From contig VFFE01006841.1 in NCBI GenBank assembly GCA_008921705.1, positions 321,499 through 385,498 on the forward strand: a stretch of DNA of 64,000 bases. Reading direction: 5' to 3'. Position 1 is the stretch's first letter; every line of letters begins with the position of its first letter. This DNA is from Burhinus oedicnemus (taxonomy: Eukaryota; Chordata; Aves; Charadriiformes; Burhinidae). Both the position numbers and the translations under genes were made by a program. The notes below the pieces were generated by a model. That model worked only from the letters and a program-made list of their open reading frames with translations. It did no database searches and was not told the DNA's origin. Shown here in pieces: positions 12,029 to 25,189 of the stretch.

Positions 12029-14421
12029 GTAAGGGTGGCGATTTTGAATGGAGTCATAACACCAAAATGTTTACGTTGCAGTCGAGTATGAAACTGTAAA
12101 TGTCTGTTGATAGATAGTATGATATTAAGGAAAAATTCCATAGAGTAGGAAACACAGAGGTGGAAGAAACATATTTTTTGCATTTATAAGAACTGAAGTA
12201 TAAAGAGTTTTGGGGCTGGAAGAGATCAATTTAGCTTTTGGAGTTTCCATTTTGTTTCCTTGGGGTTTCCAAAACTTCAGTTCCGCTTCAGTTTCTCTTC
12301 TTTTCTTTGTGGGAGGATAGACAAAATCTAATGTAACCGTTCTCCTTGTGATTAGTGCTACGACAGCTTACCTGGTATCACTACTTTACTGGCAGTATCC
12401 AAATAAGGGAGCCTTTCAGTTCAGCAGGGTCTTTGCTGACTGGATTTTTGAATGGCATGTGAAAACTCACTACATGAAACAATAAATTTTCAGGCATCTT
12501 GGAAATTAGAGAAAGTTTATGAATAGCAATGGCAGTGTTACATATCTGATGCAATTCTGTCTTCTCAAATTTGCAGTTAGACAAAACATCTGTATATTTA
12601 ATTTCTTTCACTTCTGTGAAATGTGCACATGCTTAAAAGCAGGGTGTTAGCATTGCCTATGGTTACACGGGCACCACCTTGAGCAACTTAAACTTTTTTC
12701 AGAAACAAAAAAAATGCTCTATATTGTAGCTGGGTCTTACTAGGTGCTATGTAATGACTCCTCATCACTCAGTGATGATGTTAGTCATCACTCAGTGGCT
12801 GTTTCTTCCCAAAAGACCTGTGTCAAGCCACATGGGCACAATGGGGGGAGGGTTTGAGGACCACATTAGGGTAGTTTCTTGTCTTGTGTCAGTACCTAGT
12901 ACAGCAGTTGGACCACATCTACAGACAAGCAGTGTTCAAAATTGACAAATTAATCAAGCTGTGCTTTGAGCATCCAAAGTCCTGAAAAATGTGTATTGGG
13001 GAAGGGGGGGAATCATATGTACGTGCTTTTGACAGGAGCAGGGAACTCACATCAGCAGAAAGCAAGCTTGGGAAGTTGTACTGTTGGTGCTAATATCAGC
13101 CAACAAGCCTTCCCACCTACTCTAAGGCACTTTTCTCTTGTTTTGGTTTGTTGACCTGACAGTGTGTTTTAGATGGACATTCAACTCTGATAGCTCTATG
13201 TGCCTCCCTCTTCTACAAGAGGTAGAAGTGCAGATACTATATCTGAACCAACAGATCCCTGCAGGACAAGGCACATTATGTGAACAGAGAGACCGTGGAA
13301 GTCATCTGTATTGCATAAGCACAGTAACCATACACATTACAGCAATTAGCAATGATGGTTTTTAATAAAGAATTCTCTCCAGTATGACTGCTGGCACTGT
13401 CAGGTTCCATTTTGGAATGAATACTCCTTAAAGGGGGACCCAAGCAATAAATGTGTGTTGTGGTGAATACCTGAACTTGTGTGCTAAATGAGGCATGCCC
13501 CCAAGACATGTGCCAGATGCCTTCCTCCTGCACAGGAATGGAAATCTGCCAAATGACTTCGCATTGATTAGGATAATGGCCAAGAAGCTGAGGTCTCTGT
13601 CTTTTTGACAGATTGCAGCCTAAGCTTCACGTTTTCTAATTACGTTCTTAACTGAATGTTACCAATTTGGATGCAGTGTTATTTATATTGTAGTTACTCC
13701 CTTTTACTACAGCGATGCATTATTATTCCTTAAGTACAAGAGCTTCGATAGCAAACAAACCTGCTGAACTGAATGCCAGTTACTGACCTAAGTGAATTCT
13801 TTAGGTGTGGGAAAGCCATCAGTATGGAAGAGGTTCTGGAAACAGCTTGAAAGAGTTTTTCAAAGCTGAAACTATTATGCTTTTAACTCAAGGATGTCTC
13901 TATTGTGACGTTCTCTCTGCAGAAATTTACCTTGATTTCAACGCTGAGGGTGCCTGTATGCTACTGAGTACAATGCAGCGTGGCTGCTTCATTAGTGAAG
14001 GACAGAGCTCAAGGAAAAAGAAACAAGAAAATTACTAGTATCTCAGATGATTTCTTCACTTTGGGCTGTGTCTAAAGCTTTGGAAATAGTTTGTAATTAG
14101 GTATTTTCTGCAACACTTAAGTTTTTGGCAATACAGCCGTGACTCGAAAAATCTGTAGATGCCACAAAAGGAAAACCCTTATTGCTACATTTTATACTCA
14201 AGCCACTCATTTCAACAGGCAGCACTCCTCTTACAGAGGAGAAAATATTTCAGTTTAGGTAGGGCTTTTGAGTTTCTAAATATTCACATATATCTAGAAT
14301 GAAAACGTGGGCTTCAGTTGGCAAGCATGGATTCTTGGGCTTTGGTCTGTTGGGTACTGATCTGTGGATCTGTTTGATAGGCAGCTATGCAGATATTTAA
14401 GATGCTTTTGCTATGATACAG
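12029..14421 (+). other. STT3B: STT3B intron
   Basis: About 2.4 kb of AT-rich unique-looking sequence. I see no exon, RNA gene or known repeat. Confidence 0.75.
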
Positions 14422-14595
14422 GTGGGAAAGGCAATGTCATCAAATGAGTCGGCGGCATATGAGATCATGAGAAGTCTGGATGTGGATTATGTTTTGATTA
14501 TTTTTGGTGGTGTGATTGGCTACTCTGGTGATGATATTAATAAGTTCTTGTGGATGGTGAGAATAGCAGAGGGGGAACATCCCAAAGATATTCGG
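14422..14595 (+). CDS. STT3B: STT3B exon with DK motif
   Basis: The exon lies between TGATACAG and the donor GTAAGT, and both borders are phase 0. It encodes [20 protein letters not shown] and then [17 protein letters not shown], ending [12 protein letters not shown] is the eukaryotic DK motif, which contributes to the sequon-binding pocket with WWDYG. NES is the fourth conserved sequon. Confidence 0.96.
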
Positions 14596-15645
14596 GTAAG
14601 TGGAAACATACGCAGGAAGAATGAAGCATTCTTGGCTCAATACTGTACTTCTGTATGTTCATCTCTACTTTTTTTTTTAAACTTTCATTTATGTTGTTGC
14701 TCTTGTGGTAGTGCTTATTACAGCAGAGGGAAATCTCTGCTACTTATTGCAATTTTATTTGAAAAATGTGTTACGGGTTGTTTTCCTTGAGCAGTAGGAG
14801 TGCAGGGGCCTGTAGCCCAGTTTCTTTCAATATTTATGGTTTTGAAAGGTCAGTAACCTCAAAAGCTCCTCCCTTTTTTTTTTTTGCATGATACTAAAAG
14901 TACAGGATATCTTTTGTAATTCTTGTGTGCATGTCTCACTGTGCACCATCATACTTTAAAAAAGTAGGGGTGTTCAGACTGTTTAAATACTTGGCATTAC
15001 AAATTTCTTCAAACTCTGTAATAGTAGGAGACAAGTTAAAGTGTTAATATTGACTTATGTAGAGTTTAAGTTATTCAAACATCTCCGAGATTGCAGAAGT
15101 CTGTAGTAATATTTGCTTAAGCCTAACAAAAACTTCTAGATATTGAGCACAGGCTTAAGGGAGTAGCCCATGTACATAGTTTCATCTTGTACTGGAGACG
15201 AAAATGGCAGACACTTTTTGTTTAAACACTGTGCACATATGAAGCTTATGGTAACACTGCAGACCTTGTACGTTAACAGTACGGTGCTTTTCACCTTTCT
15301 TAAGAGTAACTTTGATAGATGCCCAACTAACTTTTACATTTTGAGGTCAGTTTTCCAGTAACTTACTATTTACTGTGAAGTGACAAAATTTGTACCAGCA
15401 CAGTATGATGGATTTAGGAAGATTTGGCCCATTGGGGTCTGGGTTACAAGCAGGTAGTTTGTAACTATTTTACCTTTAGTGAGCGCCATCATTTTCTGTT
15501 TTAAGACTAACGTAAATCAGCTTTTAAACTGTAAAAGTCATTTTAGCTTCTTTATGAAGTTTTTTTGTGGAGAAGGGAATGATAAATGATCTTAAATCAG
15601 GGTTTAGTTTATATTAACTCTTTGTATCTTCTTTTCTTTTTAAAG
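14596..15645 (+). other. STT3B: STT3B intron
   Basis: About 1.05 kb with T-runs near 14670 and 14873. Nothing else is recognised. Confidence 0.8.
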
Positions 15646-15759
15646 GAAAGTGATTACTTTACCCCACAGGGAGAATTCCGGGTAGACAAGGCAGGTTCTC
15701 CAACTTTGCTGAACTGCCTCATGTATAAAATGTCCTATTACAGATTTGGAGAGATGCAG
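15646..15759 (+). CDS. STT3B: STT3B exon, lumenal domain
   Basis: The acceptor is CTTTTTAAAG and the donor is GTTAGT. The exon encodes [20 protein letters not shown] and then [18 protein letters not shown]. The motif [17 protein letters not shown] is conserved across STT3 proteins. Length is 114 bases, phase 0 at both ends. Confidence 0.96.
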
Positions 15760-17095
15760 GTTAGTGCTACAACTTCTACTGAATCTGAATTGAAACATGA
15801 GTAAGCAAATGTTATTTTGATATGCTTTCCATCTTTTAGATTAAGTGTTGCTTGTAGTAGCAGAATTGGAGGTAAGAGTCAGCTTTACAAATTAAAACAC
15901 ATCTAGACATGGTCTACTGTGTATAACCTTTAGAAAAAAGCATTTCTGCTGCTAACCTGCACTGGTACTTAGCTTTTTGCTGGCCTTCACTTTGCCCCAG
16001 ACGAGCATCTTCATTCCACTATGCAGTGCGCTTGCTGAAGCATTAACTGTTATGTTGTGGAGAGCTTTAGATTTGTGTTTTGTAATAGCAACACAGAAGT
16101 GGAACTGTTAATTGACTATTTAATCTCTGTCAGAAACTACCCCATTTCTGGCCAAGTCACATCAGTGTATTAAACAACACGACACGTCCATAATAAGGGC
16201 ATAATTCTCAAGAGAGAGTTGTCACTCCCCTGTGGGATCATCAAGCATATGTATGTAGCTAAGTCTGCCTGGTTTGCTTTTTTCTTTCCTGTTCTTCCTA
16301 CCCCTGCCCCACCCCTCCCCCCATTCTGATGTGTTAGCAGAAAAATCATTTATTCAGCTAAAATTGAGGCCAGTGGATCTTATTTGTAACACGGGGGAAA
16401 TCAAATTTAACTGATAAACATGAACTATTTCCAATTGTATGGTAAACCATGAAAGTGCAAATTACTACCCTCTAGAAGAGAGAGCACAAGTGCAATAAGA
16501 CAAGGGGTAATGGTTTTCAACTAAAAGCGGGTAGATTTAGACTAGATATAAGGAGGAAATTTTTTACAATGAGGGTGGCGAAACACTGGAACAGGTTGCC
16601 CAGAAAGGTAGGAGATGCCCCATCCCTGAAAACATTCAAGGTCAGGTTGGAAGGGGCTCTGAGCAACCTGATCTAGTTGAAGATGTCCCTGCTTATTGCA
16701 GGGGGGTTGGACTAGGTGACCTTTAAAGGTCGCGTCCAACCCAAACTATTCTATGATTCCAAGTGAGCAGCTATGCTAAAAAGCCACCGCAGGCTGCTGC
16801 ACCTCAGACTTTCGCTTGAGTAGTTTCATCTCTGAATGCAGATGTGATACTTCTGTTGAGACATGAAGTGCTGTCTCCTGCGACATCTGTAGGAATAAGA
16901 ATAAATGTGCTTCTTTCTCAATTGTGAAAAGGAACTGAGAGTTTTTTCAGTGTAGTAGTAGCCAATGCAAGAGAAGTGTTGTCCTTTGACTACACCAGTT
17001 AAAAGCATTGCCTTGTGGTATGAAGAAGTACCAGTTTGCAGTGATGGATGTTGTGGGTTTTGTCTCCAACTAATATGCAACTTTAATTTTTATAG
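15760..17095 (+). other. STT3B: STT3B intron with a sense CR1
   Basis: About 1.3 kb. It carries a 5'-truncated CR1 in the same direction as the gene at 16496-16759. The rest is unremarkable. Confidence 0.8.
16496..16759 (+). mobile_element. CR1 LINE, 5'-truncated, 3' end intact
   Basis: The copy carries the typical CR1 3' tail: ACTGGAACAGGTTGCCCAGA, AGGGGGGTTGGACTAGGTGA, and the end octamer ATTCTATG followed by ATTC (16748-16759). It lies in the same direction as STT3B. Only about 260 bases are present, as is usual for truncated CR1 copies. Confidence 0.93.
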
Positions 17096-17308
17096 CTGGA
17101 TTTTCGGACACCCCCAGGATTCGATCGTACACGCAATGCTGAGATAGGCAACAAAGACATTAAATTTAAACATCTGGAGGAAGCCTTTACCTCAGAGCAC
17201 TGGCTTGTTAGAATATACAAGGTGAAACAACTAGACAACAGAGAGACATTGGATCATAAACCTAGAGTAACCAACATTGTACCGAAACAGAAGTATTTGT
17301 CAAAGAAG
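17096..17308 (+). CDS. STT3B: STT3B exon, C-terminal lumenal domain
   Basis: The acceptor is TTTTTATAG and the donor is GTGGGT. The exon encodes [20 protein letters not shown], then [20 protein letters not shown] and ends KQKYLSKK. It closes the lumenal globular domain. One small difference from human is VKQLDNRE in place of VKAPDNRE as I recall it. Confidence 0.96.
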
Positions 17309-19333
17309 GTGGGTTCCCAGTGAAGTAACTGAAAGGGGTCAGGAGATGGCAGTTTATTTTTAGCAGTGAATCACATAGCTGGTGAATTATGTATTTCCAC
17401 TAGCCAGAATGTTACGGATACTGTTCATGTTAGTGTCCAATATCAGACCTGCCTGCTGGTAATAATCGTTAATTTACTGTCTGCTTAACTTAAAAGCATG
17501 TGAAGACACAAGGCTAGATTTTTTTTAGGCAGAATGCTAACTGGAAATAGAGTGTGTCACTGACTGTTACAACTCTTAAGTCTTCATGTAACTGGAAGTA
17601 TAATCTCTAAAGTACATCAATTCATGTTTCAGTATCTATGGCTCACTAAGTAAATAATGTGGAAGTTGCTTTCTGACTTTGTTTGAAAGTAGTGATGCCT
17701 AGAAGTTTAAAAATGGCAATTTTGTATGAAATAAATTAAATATGAAACTTTTGTTGACGGAACTTTAGTGTCTGGCTGCTTACTGTTTGAAGTCATCTTC
17801 ATGGTTTTAAAACTGTTAGCTGTGGTGTGCTACTTCAGCCTATTAAGAAAGATGTGTTACCAGGGGAGCTGGGGAGACTCTTTGCAGTCCTCTCCTTCAC
17901 AACATCTGTTTCCTATATATTCAAATATATGTTGCAAAGGGAATTCCAGAATCCTGGCAGAAGCAAACGTGTAACTAAATTAGTATGGGCAGTAAATTTA
18001 CACTGCGTCGTGGAAATACAAGTAAAGAATGTTAGAGGGTGAAGATGCTAATTTTTGTGATTTGATGCAAGTTCATAAAATAAGGCATTTGGGAGTTGCC
18101 ACTGAAGCTAGACTTATCTTGAAAGGAAATTACAAGCTTTACTGTGCCTATCGTACAGTTCAGTGTAATTCTTGATCTTAAGTGACAAGCAAGGCTGTAT
18201 TTATTAATGATAGATGCATTGACCCCACTTAAGCTGTGGATGTGTCAGTTCTCTGTGTAAAGACAGGGTAAAAGTTGATTCAAATTCTGATCCATCACCA
18301 ACTCCTGCAGTATAAACAGGCATTACTTCCCATTAAGGAATCGGAGAACCAGCGAAGAGCATGGAGTGAATGTCTAAACTACGATTTCTTAACTGCATTC
18401 TGAGGGCCCCTTAGCAGGCACAGGTTTTCAGCAGTTGCTTCCTTACTGGAAATTTGGTCCGCCTCCTGTCACTCTTCCATGTTAGGAATGACATTGCTCA
18501 AGCTCAGAGGTATAACATGTCTGAGTATTACATATTAGTTTGTCTCTCTCTCTTTATAATGTTGTTGTTGTTAAAAAGAGAAAAGTTGTATTTAATTGAC
18601 ATAGCAGAGCCTGCTGGTAAGCACAGCGAAGTGCAGCAAGTGTGGGAGCTGCCTACTGTCCCATTTGTTGTGGCAGGCGTGTTGAATGTACAACTCTACC
18701 TGCCAGAGCTAACTGTATTTATACAACTTTGAAGTTAGTATTACCTAAGACTAACATTAATGCTTCCCCCCATTACTACCTTAAAAAAATAATAACCTAA
18801 AATACGCTGATAAGGACACATGAGCAGAAAGCGCTAACTAGCCTACAGACCAACAGCAGAAGACTAGAGACTAAAATGTTATTATTCAGTCTTTCTCTTA
18901 TTTTTGAAAAATGCTGCTTTGAGCAAATATTACAATCTATTATCTTGCTAACTTCTAAGAGAATCAAGTAGTGCAAAAGATGCAAGAAGGTATTTCCAAA
19001 GAAAACTAACATTCTACACCACTTCTGCTTTTCAGGCATATTAGAGCTTTATCATGTTGATTAATTATTAATTCTGCCTAGCACAAGCTTTGAAAACAAT
19101 GCTACAGATCTGGTAGATGGGGCTTGCAAAAATACATCTTGTGCAAAAGCAAGTGTTGGGCATGAATTAGTAATCCCAACTTTAAAAATAATAACTGGAT
19201 AATACCTAGTTGAGGGTTTACCATTTAAGCTCTTTAAAATCAATCTAAAGATCAGGCATTGAAATGCACATCATTAAATCGCGGTCAAGACTAAATCATT
19301 AACTAATACATTTTATTCTGTTTTTCTTTTTAG
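17309..19333 (+). other. STT3B: STT3B last intron
   Basis: About 2.0 kb. I see no known repeat or exon. The Lys-poor short open frames here look like chance. Confidence 0.75.
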
Positions 19334-19414
19334 ACCTCCAAAAGGAAGCGTGGCTACATTAAGAATAAACTAATTTTAAAGAAAGGCAAGAGACCCAACA
19401 GGAAGACAGTTTAA
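19334..19414 (+). CDS. STT3B: STT3B last coding exon
   Basis: The exon follows TTCTTTTTAG and encodes TSKRKRGYIKNKLILKKGKR ending PNRKTV, then TAA at 19412-19414. The very basic tail is a hallmark of STT3B and is not found in STT3A. Confidence 0.96.
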   Translation, partial: TSKRKRGYIKNKLILKKGKRPNRKTV

Positions 19415-21005
19415 ATACACTGTTCTGATTGCTAATACGAAGCAGTTGTCCTTGAGATAACCAGTCTTTGCCTTTAGCTCAAGTCATGTTTCACAGCAAC
19501 ATGAGGGTACAGAACCATCATTGGTCCAGATTATTGTACAAAATTTTCAGGCAATGTCTGATTAAAAATATTGGCTTATTGAGAACAGCTGTTTTAGATT
19601 TGTAATGTGAAGCAAGACAGAGCTGCTATCCACGTCTAGCAGCATTTTTTTTTATTGGTACATATTATCCTTCAAATCTGTTGAGAATTTGGACTGCACC
19701 AAAGAACCCTGTAATTTGGTCCTTGGCACATGCATACTTGTCAATCTTTTTTGGAAAACACGGTTCAGCTGAATAGCAGCAGTATGGAAACTGGAATGAT
19801 GAAATCTAAAAATGACTTGTCTTCAACAATTAAGAGGAAGCAGAGCTCTCTGAAATTACACTTTCAAACTAAGTTACTCCCATGATTGTTTTTCAATGGT
19901 TTCTTTCAGTGTCCTCTTACTCTTGCTGCAGGCTGGTTTTGATCTGGTGGGCAAGAAGCAAAGCCGCAGTTTTCACAAGAGATGGCAGGACAGATTAATT
20001 GGATGCTAGTTTAGATTGGACAGGCTGCTTTCGTGTAACATGGGATTGCAGTATTGCTGCCTTCCACTGTCATTCCGTAAGGTAGACGAGGCAAAGCTTG
20101 CACACTGTAGATACAAGGGCTAAATTTGTATCCTGAAAAATCTGAAACGACAGTAATGAATGCTCCAGTAACGTACAACTGAGCACCACGTAGTGGCTGG
20201 TGCTTCAGAACAGAAATTAAACTATTTTAGGTAAATGTTTACATTGGTAACACAAGTATAGCCTGTTTAATGGGGAGGAGAAAAAAAAAAAAAAGGTTGA
20301 CAGGTATACAAACCCCCTTTTCTGTGGCTGTCGGAGGTAGAGGATTTGCAAACCTCTCCCCCCCTCACTGCCTTTCCTGTGAGGGTAAAAGTTTTTCTGG
20401 AAATCTGTTTCTCTGCATTTTTATTTAGAGTGCTTAAATCAATTGAAGAAATTCCTGCTATAGTGCTATTTGCTTTGTCTGTCTTTTATACTGTTTTTTT
20501 TAAAGAAAAAAAAAGTGGTGAAAACTGTCAGATTAAATGCACTAAAATATAAACAGAGACTGAACATGTTCAATTTCCAGCTATAGGAAGACTTTATACA
20601 GACTTGAAAATTTTCTTTAATTAAAATGAAAGGGTTTTGCAGTTTGTTTTCCTGCCACAGGTTGTAACTTTTTATAGAAACAAAACTTGCATCAATGATT
20701 TGATGTAAAATGCAGAATAGTATGTACCTTTCATGAAGAAAATGTAAATTTACAGTGTTCTGTGAGAATGTTACTGCTGACTTCTTTCCCAAGGTGTAGA
20801 ATATTTTTTTGATTTATGAACTCATTTTTGACTCTGATGGTTTATACAGACCAATACTACAGCTGCAACATTTTCACAAAGGTAATTAAATCTGGATTTC
20901 TGGCTCCCTGTCGTTTGGAGATTTCATTTTATTTTGTTGCTTTAAAGCTCAATGCAGACCAGTTGTTGACTGTAGGGGAAAAATAAAGTTAATTCAAGTT
21001 TTGTG
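19415..21005 (+). other. STT3B: STT3B 3'UTR
   Basis: This non-coding stretch follows the STT3B stop. The best poly(A) signal is AATAAA at 20982-20987, with a strongly GT-rich region directly after it (20998-21040), the usual downstream element. An earlier weaker signal ATTAAA is at 19561 and a later AATAAA at 21520, so alternative ends are possible. The end coordinate is an estimate of the cleavage point. Confidence 0.7.
20982..20987 (+). terminator. STT3B: STT3B poly(A) signal
   Basis: Canonical AATAAA about 1570 bases after the stop codon. A GT-rich tract (TGTGTTAAGGGTGTTGTGTC) begins 15 bases downstream, which fits the CstF-binding element. Confidence 0.7.
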
Positions 21006-23184
21006 TTAAGGGTGTTGTGTCAGTTTTGTTGTGATTAACTTGATAACATGTTGCTTATACTCCCAGTGATAAATTAAGTCATTCGAACTCCATAATGCAA
21101 ATCTGCTGACCTCATGAAGTTGCTGTAATGAAGCCACAGCAGCTACTTAACATTCTTCCAGCTTACATTTACTAAGCCAAATGTAGGACCTCTGCTGTGA
21201 TGACATTCAAGGCGGCGGTAGTATGTTCAGAGAAGAGCAGCCATCCTTCCCAAACGCACATGTTGCAGTCAAGCCTTCGAGCAGCTGGAGCAGCTCAATC
21301 TGTTGCAGCTGCTTACACGCAAGCAGGAGGGGTGACTATGTGATGCATAAATTTGTAATATCTTTCTTGCTTCTTCCAAGCAAATCTGCATCCTGCCCCC
21401 TCACCACTGCCAAGAAACAAGCGATCTAACATTTGGAAGAACATCTGAAAGCCAGCAGAACAGAAGCTGCTGGTCAGTCTGTGGTTTGGCAGTAACTCTG
21501 CCTTGTTTTAAAACAAGGAAATAAAAGGTTGCCCTGCCATCATCCTTAGGTATCTTTACAGTTCTGTCAGGTTGTTTTCCATCTTAGCTGATGGTGTTCT
21601 CTTTAACAGAGCAGAAATAAGTGAATCCTGTCAACTTTTGCAGCAGTTTTAAAGCTACGTGAAAGAAAAATAAGCTAACTACAGGAATCTTAGCCAGCCT
21701 GGGCCTGAAGTTGCCTACCTACCCCTTACCTGAGCTTTCTTAAATTTAACTTGACTTTAAGGCTTCTGCCAATGTTCTGCATTTAAATGAAGTGAAAAGT
21801 TAGAGTCATTAAGGCAGCCACTTAGAAGTAAAACCAAGTTACAAGGAAGAAGTGGCAGGCATTGTATGACCTTCCTTGGTTCCTCAGGAACCTGCACACC
21901 AGCTTGGTTACCTGGTTCTCCACCCTGCATCTGAGCATTACTCAGCTAAACTATCTTCTACCTCTTCTCTCTGGGAACAGAACCACATGTGTATCAGCGA
22001 AGAATACTAGCATCTTGCATCATTGTCAAACATACCTCTAATACTGGTTTATTTCCTTAGCTACAGCCATCTTTTTCTTGTTCCGCTAGGTCGCATTTTG
22101 AAGATTTTGAAGCATAACTGCCACAAAACAGTAAAATCTGAAGTAAAAAAAATGCTTATGGCTTTGGTCTTCAGTTGCTAAGGAACTAAAACTGCAAATG
22201 TCTAGAAGCCAGTACTGCTGAAGTTCTGTATCACTTGATCATTACCGTTGGAAGCAGTGAGAGCAGACAGTACTATCAGTAATCCCAGAAGAAATATTTT
22301 GACTTGTGGAAGTAATGCCACAACAGAGGGGGAAGAAAAAGTTATTAGTTAAATACCTTGACAGATTTACTCTTGAAAAAACAGTTAAATGCTTTGACTC
22401 AGCCCTCCATACATATCAATCCCACTATGAGTTAAAACTGAAAATAAGTCATATTTGGCTACGAGTAAAATTCAGTAATGTCTTTAAACCAAAAGTCTAA
22501 ACTGCTCCAAGACATGGCCTTGAAGCAGTGCGATGAAAGGCAAGGAACACGACTGGGTAGTGTTTCCTGTCCTATTTACAGCCAGTGGTGTTTTCTGTTT
22601 TGCATAAAAGCAAAGTTTTCTGGCATCGTATTTTCCAACACTGTGGATCAATGTTTAAAATAATCCAGAACACTTGAAAATAAATAAATCTAACACTTGA
22701 AAAATGTAGACCAGGATCCACAAAGCCTCTAAGCACATTCTTCCTCCCCATGCAAGTGTCCAATGCTGCAACAATTTAGAGTTGTATTTTAAGAGGTATC
22801 TAATCAAGAATCTCTGTTAATGACAAAGATTAAATGAAATAATTATTTTCAGAAGCAAGGGAACACCTTAGCCTATTTCCTTTTTATTTGTCAAAATAAG
22901 GCATATGTTCCCCAGCCTTTCCTAAAGCTGTGATGCTGCTCAGCCCTGTTTTCCCTGTGTAGTGCTGTCCAATTTAAACAAAAACTTACCTATGCGGTTT
23001 CCGGCAGCAGGAACAGGGGGAAAAAAAACCCACAACGAAACAAGATTCAGTTGACAAGTCACTTCTATCAGAACCACGCAAAGAGCTCACAGGTGCCCCG
23101 AGTGTTGTACACGGCTCCTGGACATCCGAGAAACTGATACCAGTTAACTCATGCTTCAATGGGAAGAGAAAGGGCGTGCCACTA
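21006..23184. other. Spacer between convergent STT3B and OSBPL10
   Basis: The stretch lies between the estimated 3' ends of two genes that face each other. It holds no clear repeat family or exon. An AATAAA at 21520 (plus strand) and TTTATT motifs at 22883 and about 22049 (AATAAA on the minus strand) could serve as distal poly(A) sites of either gene, so parts may be 3'UTR. Confidence 0.5.
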
Positions 23185-25189
23185 CTAAATGAAACAAATC
23201 TTTTATTCATGAGCATTGTTATTTTAAATTCACAATTTATGAAAGGAAGGCAAATCAGAAGAGACTGCCAGAGCATCTTTTAAATGATAAAGGTATAAAT
23301 TTTCTTTCCGAACATTTCTAATTTAAGAAAGAAAAAGGTTGCATAGGCTTTCTACAGGTGTGCACAAAAAAAAATAAATTTAAGTACATGGAGGTTTTTA
23401 CATTACAATTCAGAGTGTACATTGGCTACTTGAAAAGGAAAAGATTCACTTGCAAGTCCAAGACCGCGCTATCGGAACAACCTACAGAATAAGGCTTATG
23501 AATATTTACTTTTCAGTCCTGTAAAATATACCAAACACATAACTATCAGAAAAATAAAATGACACGTGTGAATCTTGTTCTGGAATCTCTCGCCGATGGG
23601 ATCTTTTCAGAAAGGACTGTTTTTACGTTTGCCTCTCCCAAGTTACTTTGGGAAAGAAAGACTGGTAACGGCATCGGGGGATTCTTCACAGCATCAGAAC
23701 AAAACATTTATCAGAGCACAAGTGGAATGTTCTCGGCATGCAGAAACAACCAACCATGCAGACAGAAAAAAATCTTCAATAAATTACAAGCATAAAATTA
23801 TTCAAATTTCTCCTTAAAAGAACGGCTACAGCATCTTTGTCGCCTCGACAGTCATACCATCAAAGCTGAAAGAGGTCTACTCTTTCAGAAGCGCAGGCCT
23901 GCGTGCCTGGCAGAGAGAGGTTTTCAATGGCTATTTTTAGTGAGTATGTGGCTTGTTCTTTGGTGTGTGAAAGTCAAAAGTTCTGGGACGATGTTCCACG
24001 TGTTTTAATTCTGCATTTTCAATTGTTCTTTGTGATGGTATTACAAACTGTATGAATACTTCTAGTTACTTATCAGACTAACCTCTAGAACAAGAGTGGA
24101 TGCATTATGGAGTTAATTCTTGCAGGTGATAAAGTACAAGTTTTCCTGATAATGCTTGGTAGTGCTTCAGTGATTACTATGACAGCATCATTTTGGTTTT
24201 TGTTACAGAAAAACATCAACTATTCCTAAAAATAAGATAGTTTTTTTTCCTTAAAAAAAAAGTGTCAGTTTCAAAACCAAGCTCAAAGTCCACGTTTTTT
24301 TCTTAAAAATAGGATTTAAATCATTTATAACATGAATCTTTCTAATGTGCAAAAAAAGGACATACAAGCAGACAAAAGAACATTTAGGAGGAAAAAGGAG
24401 CCACACCTTCATTATATAGGGATGTGAAGGTCAAATGCAAAGATCTGTTAAATACTATGTCCAAATGAACAACTAATGGCATGTTTCCTTGTGTACACAC
24501 CTCCGTTTAGCCTTGTGAGTTGCTCAAGATATTTTAACATCTACCAAAAAATAATAATAAAATGCAGGACGCACAAGAACAGATATAAGCAGTGCTTCGA
24601 CCTAAATATATGTGTAATAGCTATAAAGCCTAAGTTATTGTATTAAGAAAGCAGACAAAAGGCACAAAATTAATCAGTACTACAGAAAGGTAGGCATCCA
24701 TGCTACTGTATGTTAGAAATATAGTGGTTTCTTTACGGGGCGCTGTAGAAAGAAGCACTGAGCAGAAGTCAGCACGTTTTACATTTGCTTTTTGTTGCCA
24801 CTTCTCTCAAAAACATCTTCACTTTCAACAAAGATGAACTAAAAAGCAACAAAGCCTTAACGCACTTTTAGAATCCACTTTCTTAGTGTCACAGTGGTTA
24901 CCTTACAATGCAAGATCAAGCTACAGGATTGTTTACTTACTTTTTTTTTTTACTTTACAAAACAAATCATATCCATTTCATTTGTTTCATTAATAAAGTT
25001 ATTGTCTCAGAGTAATAATTTACTAAAATTGTTACTTTTACATCAGAAAATCATTCATCTGAGAAAGCTAGTTACATCATCTCTATTCATCCGAGTATTT
25101 CATCCAGAAGCAACTGACTGGGTCAAAAGCAAAAGAAACCAAAACACAGGTCTGCTTGGAGCCTTAATACGGAATCAAGGGCTCTGACC

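Larger units (their letters stand above)
1962..21005 (+). other. STT3B: STT3B gene, 3' part (11 exons plus 3'UTR)
   Basis: This is the catalytic subunit of the OST-B oligosaccharyltransferase. It is a multi-spanning ER membrane protein that moves the Glc3Man9GlcNAc2 glycan from dolichol pyrophosphate to Asn in N-X-S/T sequons, largely after translation. Eleven exons join in frame into 534 residues (residue 1 is the Ala split by the first acceptor). The part holds the last transmembrane helices, the external loop 5 motif SVSE (about residues 110-113), the lumenal domain with WWDYG (312-316) and the DK-type motif DINKFLWM (379-386), and a Lys-rich tail. Adding 292 residues gives human numbering, with WWDYG at 604. 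The acidic linker EDSSDEDDKR and the tail KKTSKRKRGYIKNK mark it as STT3B rather than STT3A. The five upstream exons lie before the window. No frameshift or stop was seen. Confidence 0.97.

Noticed and set aside
1962..19414. STT3A as the identity of the plus-strand gene
   Set aside because: The acidic linker EDSSDEDDKR, the cluster of four sequons after WWDYG and the Lys/Arg-rich tail are STT3B features.
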